From Paraphysomonas bandaiensis (Eukaryota; Chrysophyceae), in contig CBFFRP010000379.1 in assembly GCA_965644295.1 (NCBI GenBank), forward strand, positions 62,001-126,000: 64,000 bases of DNA, read 5' to 3'. This document shows positions 1 to 11,200 of this stretch, in pieces; positions within the stretch are counted from its first letter, which is position 1; the number at the start of each line of letters is the position of its first letter. The notes beneath the pieces were generated by a model that was not told the origin of the DNA, did no database searches, and saw only the letters and a list, made by a program, of their open reading frames with translations. Both the position numbers and the translations under genes were made by a program.

Positions 1-1998
1 ACAGTGCGCTTGTGCAATGGGTTCGACATGAGATCAACTGAACTCACACGTTGATTCGTATCTGAATAGCGCAAAGAGCTACTTTTCATTTCAACCTCAA
101 TAGATTCACCTTTCTGAGGCTGTTCTGTTTTTACATAGAATCGATCTATACTCTCATTTTCACCGAGTTCAGTTTGTAGGTTCAAGATGACACTATCTGT
201 CCGATCCTTACGTTTGTATCTTCCATCCCGAGCGAGTAACAGATTAAATGCAAAGAAGTCCAGAGCTTCATTTCGCTCAGCGATGGAGTAGGTTTCGGGT
301 AACGTGATCGCATTAGCATAAAAACCAAATAACCATACCAGTACTGTTACAACAAAAGGAACAACTACACTCATATTTCCCTGTGCCACTCCAGCAGTGT
401 TAATAAGGACGGACTGGAACTTGCTACGACATTCGAGATAGTCTTGTTCCAGGATCCTCGGTGGATTGGTGGCTGCGTTTACCATAGCACTCTCACTAAG
501 AGACAAGGTGTTGTTGCAGCTGCCGTAATTAACCTGGTAGTAATATGTGCTCACAGAATGTAGAGAGCTGTCTGCCACATATGCAGAGAGAATTGAGCAC
601 GATGTGCCATCAGAGAGTCGACAGAATTCATATGCCTTTTCTCTCCATACATCATTTCCTCGTGTACTGCTCAAATAATTCGCAACATCAAATGAGGCGT
701 TGTACGAATTTCTATTGATATCATACATACTCTGTTGAGAGGCAAGCTCTGCCAGTTTTGCGATAGATTCATTCCTGTTGCTCCCGAAATCATAAAAGAG
801 TAGTCCCACCATGAGGTTGAAACTGTTGCACGCTGAACTAGTCCCTATTGGGGTATCGCAAAAACAATATTCTGGTGTTGTGGATGATGCACCAGCGTGA
901 TTAAAAGTAGGAAGCATTAGTATATCCCCTACCAACATACCACACATAGAACTGACGTTGCCATCAACGGAAGAAATCGTAGAACAGAGAATAGGCTGCA
1001 TCCCTACTTGCAATTAAGTGCGATGCCGAGCATATATAGCACAAAAACAACATACCTGCATAGATGGAAAAGTAATAAGAATTAGAAACAACTGTAATAT
1101 TTCCATTCACTAGGGTTGACTCAGTGCCTGCCACAATATCGAGATATGCAAGAGGAGTTACATTCAGATTAACTGACAATGCTATCACCAGCGATCGTAC
1201 ATCTAGAGAAAGGGAGAAAATATCACCATCAAAAATAGCATCATAGCCTGCGTGAAAAGGGTTCAAAATGTCCATGCAAGCTGGTGTTGATGTAAAGAGA
1301 GCATTATCGTATTTCATCATCAAGAGAGACAAACTTTTATCGAAGGATGTTGTTGCATTGAGGGGACAATATTCTTGTTCATTCCCAATTGCCGCTATGA
1401 CCTTTCGGTCGAATATAACACTGGGATTTCCAGTTAACTTGACTGTATTATAACTACCACCTGATTCCTGTCCCTCTGCCCAAGCCATCCAATAGAGGAG
1501 ATTGTAACTTAAACTCTCATTTCTTCCGGCTTCTCCAATAGACGATAAACTCAAAAGATAATTCCTCATAGATTCCTCGAACTCAGAATTAGTGGTTAGA
1601 AAATTATTGAAGTCAAAGGAATATACTGCCGCTGAGTACGTGAATCCTATCGCACCCTCCCATGTCCCAGTATCATCTAGCAGATACTCACCATCTAACG
1701 ACCTTGAGACCTTCGTACAGTCCCCCGCATCCTTAGAGAGAGCGAGATACCTCTCCGACTGAGCATCTAAAAAACTAAGTATAAAGACAAGAATAAAGAG
1801 TCCCAATACGATCAGATAGAGTGCGGAGCCGACTGCACCCGCATATTGAGAGGGAAGATTCTGGATATACTCTGAGGGGATGTTGGCATAAAACAACTCT
1901 TTCCAGCTCTCTTTAGTACCCGCTATACCGCACCAGATAATCTGCTTAAATTTCTTTATGTTCCATTTGATTCGGTGCCATATACCCTCCACCTTCAT
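1..1998 (-). CDS. Two-exon (at least) membrane protein of unknown function, 3' end off the left edge
   Basis: The first exon is 1998 down to 1056, starting at the ATG at 1996-1998. A short intron follows (donor GTATGT at 1055), with an acceptor near 1004 or 1007; both keep the frame. The second exon then stays open to base 1, so the gene is cut by the window edge. The protein has a basic, Trp-rich N-terminus and a strong hydrophobic segment at about residues 55-78. A long Cys- and Asn-rich region follows, with several N-x-S/T sites, which looks extracellular. A second hydrophobic segment lies near base 330 (reading VVVPFVVTVLVWLFGFY), followed by a charged tail. I recognise no family. The two-membrane-span layout with a glycosylated loop is inference from hydropathy. 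The gene is divergent from the TRIM-like gene at 2420. Confidence 0.7.
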
Positions 1999-2419
1999 TG
2001 CAAGAGACGGAGATATGCATGGGAACCGTTAAGATAAACGCTGTATATGCTGCTGTTGTGTACAGTATGATGGAAAAACCTCCATATATGAAGATATAAA
2101 CGTAAAAACTATGCGTTTTATATAAATATTAGTGTTTTTATTCATATATACATATTTTTATGGGTTTTGCGTGCAATATAACAACATACACAGCAGGTTA
2201 GGTAGGAATTCCTACTGTAAGTATGTATCCGAATGTATATATATATATATATACATATATCTGCATATATCCGACAGGTAGATGACTTTAACATCAGCAG
2301 GCCATCACTGCAATCACATCACTATCAGACAGCCCCTATAGCCTCATATGGTTACTACAACTACAATCTAAGTATGCAATCAGCCCACTAACAAACGTAA
2401 GATATACATACATATCCAT
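1999..2419. promoter_or_regulatory. Divergent intergenic region
   Basis: These 421 bp separate two start codons pointing away from each other, so they should hold both promoters. The stretch is AT-rich, with an (AT)n run near 2235-2262 and a short ACATACAT motif just before the ATG at 2420. I see no defined TATA box or initiator that I would defend. Confidence 0.4.
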
Positions 2420-5035
2420 ATGTCGTGCTGCAGCATCTGCACGGAGTCGTCTATAGATTCCTTTGATCTCTCATGCGGAGACACTGTATGCACCTCCTGT
2501 GCAAAGGTGATGTTTACCCATCTGTCTCATAGAGCTGTGCTGGATGTGTTGTGTCCTCTATGCGCCACACCCGTCACTGAGGACCTCTCCAGGCTGCAGA
2601 TACACTCCGATGCACCGGCGGATCAGTGTCAGAATTGTGAAAAGCAAAATGGTGTTATTAAATGTGAAAATTGTGATATTTTATTTTGTGAGGATTGTGA
2701 TGGAACTATTCATAGTAGCAGAGCCATGCAGAAGCACACGCGACATCGTGTTATTGTTGATCGTGGCGAAGACTCGGTAGATGCTCCTGTAGTTGGGTAT
2801 AAACCGCTTTCATGTGAGGAGCACGTCGATTGCGTCGTTGATACTCACTGCAATGACTGTCATGTCTCAGTGTGCGAATGGTGTATTGCGAATTCCCATT
2901 CGTCCCATACTCTCACTCCTATCGTTAAAATGGTTTCGTCTCTTCGTCTACAGCTTCAAGAAGGTGTCGATAAAGCAACATGTGAGCTGGACACGTTACA
3001 GACGTATATTCAGAAGTACCCTGAAGAATTGTCACTTTATGGTAGCCCCGAAGACGATATATCTTCCCCCACCCATGTCGGACGTGCCGTGAAGTGTGTT
3101 CACGAGGAGTTCGATATGTTGGAGATACATCTTAGCGAAAGAAAAGATATATTACTGTGTGAAGCGGAACAAGTGGCAAACTCCTGTGTGGCATCTTTGA
3201 AAAAGCACAAAGATTCACTACAGAAGGTGCTGGCTAACTGTATGCACACACTTACAAAGGGGAAGGCCGCTCTGTCAGAGCCCAACAGAGCAGATGTGGA
3301 TGGAGTTAAAACAGCGCGTGACGAGATAGAAAAGAGCTTAACTGGGCATGATGTTGGCGATCTACATTCACTGGACACTGTTGGCGGTGACCTGGAATTC
3401 ACTTGGTCAACGTATTTATCGCAGGCGATTCTCACACATGGAGTAGTGCCACATTTGTCAACGAGTGTTCATCTGTCACATACTGGCGACGAGAGGGCCG
3501 CACTGCTGACGGTTATGGGGCGCGCAAATTCAGCTGTTAACCAAACCAATGCTTTAGATCGTCGTTTAAGTGTTTTGATGCGAAGTATTGGTGGCACCCA
3601 GTCGTCGGAGAGTAGTACTGTCAGTGCTCTGCAACAGGTCCGTGAAGATGTAACAGATCACTTTCAATTCAATCGGGCGCTCTTGCTGAGAAGGAGGGAT
3701 GATATGGTTGACGAAGTTCGACTGGCCGCCAGTGTCGCCATCCAGCAAATGACCGAGCGGGCCAAATGGGCCAAATCAACTTACATGTCGCTTTACTCTA
3801 ATATAATAAATGTATTGAGGGTTCTGCTAAAGAACGATAATGTTCTCTATGACTTGCATGTGACTGGCAGTTGTCCTAATATTTCTGAGATGCGTACTGT
3901 CCCTCCTCTACCACCTGCCGCCTGTTCCACTCAGGGAATGGGAGTATCATTCCCTGTAGATATTGTTGGGGTGATATCTGACCATGGAAGTGTATGGGGC
4001 CCGCCACCTCCGGCCGACCTTAGAGTGAAATTTGACCACCACGGGGAGGGAAGCAAAGCTGTACTGTCATGGGTTCATCCTACAGCCACGCGTTCCGGAA
4101 GCTTTCAGAGTTCGCTGGTTTCTCAATATGTGGTTCAACAATCTATTCTTATTTGTGAGCAGGAGTCTCTTTCTACAGAGATTCCATTTACTCACGTAAC
4201 CGAATGTTCTGGAGAGGTGAACACATGTAGTGTTGACCTCGCAGCATACCCTAGGCGTCTCGTGCTACTTCGAGTAAAATCAGTGGGTAAAGATGGTGGT
4301 GGTTGCTGGTCAGATGTCGTTAAGATTACAACCCCAAATGAGTTCAATAGAGTTTTCGAGTTTTCGGAGCCCTTTGATACTAATGGTATTCTGTATTATC
4401 TGGGTTGTAAAGGTTTGTCTGCTACATACGAGAATCCGCATCTAATAAATGAGGTCCACGTCTCGACGAGTACCTCTATGGGATCCGCTCATATCTTTGT
4501 CAACCACTCTGTGGACAGCAGCTTTTGTATGACACACAATAGACCTCATTCATGGCTGACTGTCGACATTGGTGAAGGGAGATTTCTGCGTCCCTCGCAC
4601 TATTGCCTACGATCTGCAAAAGGCGAGGCATGGAAGCTGAGGAACTGGGACTTGCAGGCAAAAGTAGCCAAAGATGACAAGTGGACCGTAATTAGGCGTC
4701 ATAGGAATGATACATCATTAACAGAGACTTCTCATAGCCACGCCTTCTGGACTATTGGTATAAAGTCAAGTCAACAATCCATCGAAACATCAAACAAGAA
4801 AAATAAGAACGCTACCTCCACGACGCGCCGAAAGCCGATATCACCTCAGAAATCTATTGAGTCTTGTGAATCTGATAAGACCATAAGTGAACCCTCCTCT
4901 GAGGATCTCCAGGTGAAGGCCTATAGGTATTTCAGAATTATTCAAACTGGTCTCAACAGTACTGGAGATCATTTTTTGGTATGCAATGGAATTGAACTAT
5001 ACGGGGTCATGTATAGCTCACCTATGGATGTTTGA
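2420..5035 (+). CDS. TRIM-like RING / two B-box / coiled-coil / FN3 / discoidin-like protein (putative E3 ubiquitin ligase)
   Basis: Single-exon, 871 aa. The N-terminal RING has the spacing C4-C7-C19-D21-C24-C27-C45-C48, so the usual His ligand is an Asp. Two B-boxes follow (Cys/His clusters at about 70-109 and 132-163), then a helical coiled-coil-like region. A fibronectin type III domain lies at about 530-640. The C-terminal domain (about 643-868) ends in YRYFRIIQTG...CNGIELYG, a pattern I associate with discoidin/F5-8C-like beta-sandwiches such as those of HECTD1 and BTBD9. A charged Ser/Lys insert interrupts it at about 783-830. The order resembles MID1-type TRIM proteins, with the usual PRY-SPRY replaced by this sandwich. 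E3 activity is inferred from the RING. The FN3-plus-sandwich tail recurs in the kinesin at 14625-18532. Confidence 0.88.
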   Translation: MSCCSICTESSIDSFDLSCGDTVCTSCAKVMFTHLSHRAVLDVLCPLCATPVTEDLSRLQIHSDAPADQCQNCEKQNGVIKCENCDILFCEDCDGTIHSSRAMQKHTRHRVIVDRGEDSVDAPVVGYKPLSCEEHVDCVVDTHCNDCHVSVCEWCIANSHSSHTLTPIVKMVSSLRLQLQEGVDKATCELDTLQTYIQKYPEELSLYGSPEDDISSPTHVGRAVKCVHEEFDMLEIHLSERKDILLCEAEQVANSCVASLKKHKDSLQKVLANCMHTLTKGKAALSEPNRADVDGVKTARDEIEKSLTGHDVGDLHSLDTVGGDLEFTWSTYLSQAILTHGVVPHLSTSVHLSHTGDERAALLTVMGRANSAVNQTNALDRRLSVLMRSIGGTQSSESSTVSALQQVREDVTDHFQFNRALLLRRRDDMVDEVRLAASVAIQQMTERAKWAKSTYMSLYSNIINVLRVLLKNDNVLYDLHVTGSCPNISEMRTVPPLPPAACSTQGMGVSFPVDIVGVISDHGSVWGPPPPADLRVKFDHHGEGSKAVLSWVHPTATRSGSFQSSLVSQYVVQQSILICEQESLSTEIPFTHVTECSGEVNTCSVDLAAYPRRLVLLRVKSVGKDGGGCWSDVVKITTPNEFNRVFEFSEPFDTNGILYYLGCKGLSATYENPHLINEVHVSTSTSMGSAHIFVNHSVDSSFCMTHNRPHSWLTVDIGEGRFLRPSHYCLRSAKGEAWKLRNWDLQAKVAKDDKWTVIRRHRNDTSLTETSHSHAFWTIGIKSSQQSIETSNKKNKNATSTTRRKPISPQKSIESCESDKTISEPSSEDLQVKAYRYFRIIQTGLNSTGDHFLVCNGIELYGVMYSSPMDV

Positions 5036-5404
5036 GTGAAAGATGTCGCTCAATCTGATTGAAATTGCTGTTCAAATCAGTTTATCGGCTGTCTTAATCG
5101 TTTCACTATGCTCGTTTCAATTTTAATATAGTACACTTGTTGCCTATGTCACCACTGGCAGTAGAAGTCTTGGTTGAGTTATTTTTAATTATAAGGGTAC
5201 ATTTATATTTTATATGTAATCTGTATATACTAGTCATTTCCTGTGTAAAAAGTCGAGCGCAAAATACCCATTCATGTCTGGGATATGGTATCAACTACAA
5301 CAACAAACACCAATTTGTATTGAGTAGTATCAACGATAATGTGATGTTTAGCTTATGCTTATAGGGTTATGCATTACTTAAATACTGTATTACATGAGGT
5401 ATGA

Positions 5405-5830
5405 GGTATAATTGAAATTGAGACAGCAAGTAATAATTGCAATTATAATGGATTACATCCTGCGTCAATTAATTGATACGCAGCTCTGCGATCTTATATA
5501 GACACTATCTCAAACAAGGCAGCGAAGCGAGCACGTCTTAACAAGAAAACACGATTCCGCAGCATGAAGCACATGCATCCTACAACCAATAAGGTTAAAA
5601 GATTATTTAGTGGGTCGGGCTAAGATTGCTTCGGCATTTAGAGCAACGCTTTTTACGCATTACTCATCGCCTCCGAAAGGAAATTACAGTTGAGCAACTA
5701 CGGTTAATGTATAGCTACTTGAGCACGTAGTTTGGTATCCATTAATTTCAATTTAATTAATAGGGACAGCAAGTATATTAATAGCAATTATAATTGACTA
5801 CAATCTGCGTAATTTAATCGACAATATTCA
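5405..5830 (+). mobile_element. Degraded hAT-type transposon relic
   Basis: A terminal motif lies at about 5405-5490 (GACAGCAAGTAATAATTGCA and, after a gap, ATTGATACGCAG). It is followed by a decayed stretch at about 5560-5700 that resembles the hAT C-terminal dimerisation region seen better at 42237-42449 (Thr-Thr-Asn-Lys-Val then Arg-Leu-Phe-Ser). A second degenerate copy of the terminal motif lies at about 5770-5830. No open frame survives. The rest of 5036-5900 is AT-rich and shows no gene. Confidence 0.55.
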
Positions 5831-5899
5831 AATACCTTAAAATGCAGCTTTAAATAGCTTACAAATAAGCAAAACTCAACCCCCCACACCATACAACTC

Positions 5900-7451
5900 A
5901 ACTTCATCCAGCCCAATCTGCATCAGTGAATATAAGCACATCGAAAGTGAATCCACTGAATGTGATGCCCTCGGCCCGCCTGTACACCACATATAACAAC
6001 GATTGTTTGCCTATTGCACGCACTCGTATATTTCTGCACACCACGGTTGCCTGTCATCGCGGTTGTCTGCGTAGAACTTGAACAGATTCTGCGAGAACCA
6101 CTCTATCGCCACCACGCAGACACATATATGTACACAAGTAGGCCTAGCAAGGCATGGCCTTCGCCCCCCCCTTTCAGCCAGTATAGGCGATGAATAGACA
6201 ATGTATAGAGCCACAAAAGTATAGGCGGTCCCCGTTTTCCATATGCCCAGATTTTACTAAAGCTCTATGCATTGCTTTGCTTGACACAACCCCTACACTA
6301 AGACACTCTCTTGGAATGAGACAGATGCCGTGTGTGTCGAATCAGAGTTTTTTCACAAACAATGTAACCACATTAGAAAAATGCAATATCGAAGATTTAA
6401 GAATCGAATAGTTACCTGGGATGAGCTCACAAAATAAGCGTCTGGGCACACAGTTCCTTAAGAATGAAAAATGGAAAAGCAAAGTGTGTGTGAGACCCAA
6501 AGAACTGGAGTGTCATTCCCAGGTAGAGCTCCTGGTGGAGCAGCTTTTACTCTTAGATACTGCCGATACTGCAGATATCGTTCGACTCGATAGGGATATA
6601 AGTATGCTACAGTTATTACAGATCTCGCTACAATAGACTTCTGGGAGTACCACTGGAAGCGTTAAGGCGTTAAGTGTCACTAGAGACTAGACTGAGAACT
6701 AACTACAAACTCCCCATCAAATACACCACCGTGTTTAAGACTACAGGAGCAGTGGGCATAGGGTTGATAGTGTGTATATATCTTGTGGTCTGCAGGGTGT
6801 TGTGACCACTCTGACTACTGGAATATGATGAGAAGAGGGACTGACTAGAGGCTTGCTTCTACCATGTATCTTCGGTCACAACAAGTGTCTCCAGACTATA
6901 AAATGACAGCCTTCAACTGCTGTTTACTCTGTTACACTACGAACAGCTATGTGTATACTGCGGATATGAAATGAAGGTGTGTAGATGTGCTGAACATTCC
7001 CAGATGCCGATAATGGGCACAACAGGCTCATCGCCACACCGGAAGCCTCTGCATCAGTTCCGTTCCTCACTTTTTTCCTCACGCCAAAAAGTGAGGAAAA
7101 GTTGGAAAACTGCACATTTTTCGCTGTATTTCCAGCAAATTCTTGTATTTGAAAATTTACTTTTTTGGTGTGTATTCTCTGTATTTATGGATCAATAGGA
7201 GAAGGAGAATGAAAAGTGATTGGTTATTAGAGCCCATACTCTTTACCATCCGTTTGGATACGTGGTGATGATGATGGTCATAAAAAACATCTTTGTAGTG
7301 GGTGAAGAGTGTGCGTATGTCTGTATATGTTGGCGTACTGTATAAAACTGTAGGTAGATTGTATGGCACAGTGCGTAGAGAGAGTAGCCTACACTGATCC
7401 ACATCCAGTCCGATCATCTCCATATATTATCACCTCCATATCATAAATAGG
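5900..7451. other. Gap without a confident gene; possible orphan terminal exon at 6013-6105 (-)
   Basis: On the minus strand, about 6105 down to 6013 reads like a terminal exon (Glu-Trp-Phe-Ser-Gln...Glu-Ile-Tyr-Glu-Cys then stop) after an AG. I cannot find matching upstream exons. Two short plus-strand frames at 6190-6636 have no recognisable content. The remainder is AT-rich. The final part is presumably the 5' flank of the elongase. Confidence 0.25.
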
Positions 7452-8372
7452 ATGACATCTAAACCTTCCACTAAGGGTAGTTCGAATATGTCTGTGGACA
7501 AGTTGACCGGAAAAGAGGTCGGGCCGAAAGACTCGATGTTTACATCGGCTCTTTTAAAGCCTATTTATCTCACTGTAGCCTATTTATTTCTACTCAGAAT
7601 GATGGCTCAAGCCCTCTATAATGCCGCGGACACAACCCCTTATTCTGATCCCTTTAAGGAGGTCTGGTGGTCGGGTCCTATATTCTTTACCTTTGCGTAT
7701 TTGGCTATGGTATATTTCGGTGTCAAGTACATGAAAGACAAGGAAGAGTTCCAGATCAAGCCTTATATTTTCACATACAATCTATACCAGTGTGTGCTAA
7801 ATGTATGGTGTGTTGCTGCGGTCATTCATGAAGTATACACTAACCCAATGTTTACTGGCATCTGGGGAAACTATCCGGAAAACACTCCGCGTGCCTTCCG
7901 TATCTCGTTCCTTGTTTGGGTGCACTACAACAACAAATACGTCGAACTCCTGGACACTTTGTTCATGATCCTGAGAAAGAAGAATAATCAGATTTCTTTT
8001 CTTCATTGTTACCACCACGTTATGCTCATCTGGGCATGGTTTCTCGTCTGTAAGGTCGAGGCTAGTGGCGACAGTTTCTTTGGTGCAACAGTGAACAGCT
8101 TTATTCATGTGCTTATGTATGGCTACTATACTCTCGCTTTGTTGGGCGTTCCTTGCCCCTGGAAGAAGTGGATCACTAATTGTCAAATGTTACAGTTCTG
8201 TGTTTGCTTTGCCCACTCCGTATATGCACTTTGGAAAGGCAATGCGCCACCCATCCTCCCCCTCGCCCAGGCCTTCGTCATGATAAATATGCTCGTACTC
8301 TTCGGAAACTTTTATCGTAAGGCCTACCTTAAGGGGGGCAAGGACAAAACCAAAGAAAAGAAGGAGAATTAA
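7452..8372 (+). CDS. ELO-family very-long-chain / PUFA fatty acid elongase (3-ketoacyl-CoA synthase)
   Basis: Single exon, 306 aa, the usual ELO length. It condenses malonyl-CoA with acyl-CoA in the ER membrane, the first step of fatty-acid elongation. Family motifs are in order: KYVELLDT at 162-169, the catalytic histidine box HCYHH at 185-189, NSFIHVLMYGYY at 215-226 and TNCQMLQF at 242-249. Several hydrophobic spans surround them. The C-terminus is lysine-rich and ends KKEN, matching the KKxx ER-retrieval signal. Substrate preference cannot be read from sequence alone; Gln is absent before the His box, and the overall look is of the protist PUFA elongase group. Met13 is an alternative start. 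It converges on the ceramide synthase gene at 9758-10662. Confidence 0.95.
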   Translation: MTSKPSTKGSSNMSVDKLTGKEVGPKDSMFTSALLKPIYLTVAYLFLLRMMAQALYNAADTTPYSDPFKEVWWSGPIFFTFAYLAMVYFGVKYMKDKEEFQIKPYIFTYNLYQCVLNVWCVAAVIHEVYTNPMFTGIWGNYPENTPRAFRISFLVWVHYNNKYVELLDTLFMILRKKNNQISFLHCYHHVMLIWAWFLVCKVEASGDSFFGATVNSFIHVLMYGYYTLALLGVPCPWKKWITNCQMLQFCVCFAHSVYALWKGNAPPILPLAQAFVMINMLVLFGNFYRKAYLKGGKDKTKEKKEN

Positions 8373-9757
8373 TTGCGGTAGACATACCGAAAGTTAGATG
8401 GAATGTTTTGAGTGTGGATTACAAGCTGTTCCCTGTTTCCCGCGCTTGTGTTGGCTTAATTAATTAATTAACATGAGGTGATTAAAACCTGATACTAGTC
8501 TGATAAACACACTACTGAACCGACTGAAAAGCTTTAGTTTTATGAAGTGCTATGAAATGGCACTATATCTTGACTGCGTATGATTGTATATATAATATGT
8601 GATCATATTCAATCGAATGAGAGATGTTGATCACAATATTAATATGTTTCAAGTGTGTGTTGTTTGTGTTTAGTACATACGACAAATTCTGTTATCCTAC
8701 ATTTTACACTAGTCCAGTAAAATGCAATATGTTGTAATTGTATTGATGGGCCTGTTTAAAATCTCCACCAATTGTATTGATGGAACGCTCTCTAACAATA
8801 GTATTGCATATTGCAATATATTGTTTCCTAGCCCTGGTCCAGAAAATGTGATGCGAAGTAAGCTAGTGTGTAAAGTGTAAATTAGTATTCGAAAGTATGA
8901 AGTATGAAGTAGTAGCTATATGTAGCTATCAAGATTCGACATAATTTGATGGAACGTAATACACACTAAATGCTTTAACTATAAATTATGATCAATCTCA
9001 TTTAAAATTCATTGTTATTCCTCTAATTCGTGTTTTCACAACATGTTCAGACCCAAGGTGACAACATATATTTGTGTCCCTTGTATCTCACAAGCATTAC
9101 GCGATGAATGGGCAGAACTATATCTGCTGACGACTTTCGATATATCACGCTAGTTTCCCGGAGAAGTAGCTCCGGTACTTTTCCCCCAGAACACCACGAC
9201 ATGGTGCGAATCCGACTTTGTTGAGGGTTCCATTAATCACTGCAGCATCCTTTATGTAACGTTCATAGTTTAAATTTATTAGAACTACACCTGTTAATTG
9301 CTCCCAAACAACAAAACTCAACAGTAGCAGGTTATATCTAACTTTAATGTTTATGGAGTTCTATAGTTTTTGATGGTTACTAAATCCATGTAGAAAACTT
9401 GTTCTTGATACATTAGCTAGTTGCTCATAGGACTCGTAATGACTATCAAGTTATAGAAGAGTTAAAAATATTAAAACTGCTTACTTAGCTTATACTACTC
9501 TACGTTTTGTCCACGGAATGTCACTGTACACAAGACACTCGCACAAAGATTCGCGTATCAGTTGACATTGCTACTCTGTGAACAGGTTGTGGAAAAGTTG
9601 TCTTGTTATGAACAATACTTTAGAAAAAGTATATACGAACGCTATATTACCCCAATTAGGAATCCACAAGTATATTGACTTCAATCTGCCCAAAAGGAAG
9701 CAATAACTTCTTCCTTATAAAATATACACAATTGGGTTGAATTTCACGCCATCATTG
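8373..9757. other. Intergenic, AT-rich, with one repeat fragment
   Basis: Lies between two convergent genes, so it holds both 3' ends. It has a TTAATTAATTAATTAA run near 8457-8472. The piece at about 9048-9245 is a diverged copy of the internal segment of the TTTAGCAATAGG-ended element also seen at 22440-22700 and 55725-56010. I see no gene. Confidence 0.5.
9048..9245 (+). repeat. Fragment of dispersed element (internal segment)
   Basis: Shares long stretches with 55830-56010 in the same orientation, and with 22440-22600 in the opposite orientation. Examples are CCCCCAGAACACCACGA and GACTTTGTTGAGGG. Several substitutions and small indels make this the oldest-looking of the three copies. Confidence 0.7.
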
Positions 9758-10662
9758 TCACGACTTTTTCTTCTTTCCTTTGCCAGTTAGTTCTGCTACA
9801 CTCTTCTGTATCATCATGACATACCAAATAACATGAAGAATTTGCAATACGCCAAGTAAAACAAGAAATATCATTCTCTCGTAGACGCACTCTTCCCAAG
9901 TACAATTCCCTGGGACGCAAGCGCTTTCGAAGTGTAAACTCTTACTTTCCACCGCGATGGTATATAATACAACGAACGGAAAATACCACAGCCTACGTAA
10001 AGCATGAGTAAAGAGTTACAAACACAGGTACCGATTATATACATTCAACCAACTGCTACATACCTCCAGTACGCCCAGGTTCCTAGAGTCACCAACATGG
10101 ACGCGATCTGCATACCTTTCCACTTGAAAAGTCCAAAGATGCGCACCAGGTCAAGGGGTATGTCACTGACATCATGTAATACCATTACTAATGAACCGAT
10201 ACGTGTATAACTTGACAGCCAAGATGCCCAGCACAACACAGCTGAAGCAATGTGATGCGCTATCATCTTAGTGTCACGCTTCGAGTCCGAAGAATCCTTC
10301 GACGACATCAGAGTTGCACACATGAAGATCATATCCTCCGTGTGCGTAGCTACTTTAGTCAAGTAAAACAAATGAAATTCTTTGGATGGCAATATTGGTC
10401 GTGACCAAACAAGGATTTGATAAATCAGCCATGAAGAGCCGGGCTGTTGCTGCTCAGGTAGTATTAAAGTGGTATAATATCCCCATATAGAAAAAAAAAC
10501 ATGTTCCAGAAGAAAAAACACTCTGTCTCTATGTTCCGGTGTGGGAAATGGCAATAAACTGAATAGCTTTCTGTAAATCGCCTTGAGAATAATGAGCCCG
10601 ATCACTGATGCAAAGGGATACGCTGTTAAGGTCAAAACGACCTCATCTAATGGTAAAAGCAT
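9758..10662 (-). CDS. Ceramide synthase (LAG1/TLC family)
   Basis: Two exons, 10662-10064 and 9992-9758, split by a 71-bp GT-AG intron; the joined product is 277 aa. The enzyme N-acylates a sphingoid base with acyl-CoA in the ER membrane. The Lag1 motif is plain: HH at 136-137, then SYTRIGSLVMVLHDVSD with His-Asp at 163-164. After the junction it reads YWRLWYFPF, a typical late TLC segment. There are about five to six hydrophobic spans. No homeobox-like N-terminal insert is present, unlike many animal CerS. The C-terminus is lysine-rich and its last four residues fit KKxx. Acyl-chain specificity is unknown. The elongase next door could supply its acyl-CoA substrate, but that link is inference. 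Confidence 0.92.
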
Positions 10663-11200
10663 GAATGAGGGGTGGGTAGGAAGGTAATAACAATGAGAAA
10701 TGGTATGAATTCAATGTGGTTAAGTAATTTGATGATATATAACCACAATGATGACAATGCATCTGGATATTCATGTATATACTCCTGCTGGACAGCTACT
10801 GCACTGTATGTCTACCTATCAAATGTATAAAAATACTCTATTTTGTGCTATTTTCAAACTATAAATCATTTTATAAATAATATTGCCACTTTTCTGTACA
10901 AAATGCCTAATAAATCTCGAAATCCCTCCTCAACACAAACTCCTCTGCATTACCATCGATAATACTATCCAATGATAATAAATTGATTGGTTATAAATTA
11001 GTAATAGATTATTCTTAATGGTGTTTTTTGAGTGGATGGTGGTGCAGAGATCTCATGTAGCCATGCAGATAGTTCCATACTCAACTCCTCATGCAGTGAC
11101 CTTATAGACCATCTCATACATTCTACTTGATTGGCTCACTTATCAACCCACTCATAGCATCATCATATTCACATATTGAATCCTTCATTATAAATAAAGT
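10663..11200. promoter_or_regulatory. Divergent intergenic region between ceramide synthase and eIF6
   Basis: 538 bp separating two genes transcribed outward, so both promoters are expected here. The sequence is AT-rich, with no repeat element or specific motif that I can defend. Confidence 0.4.
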
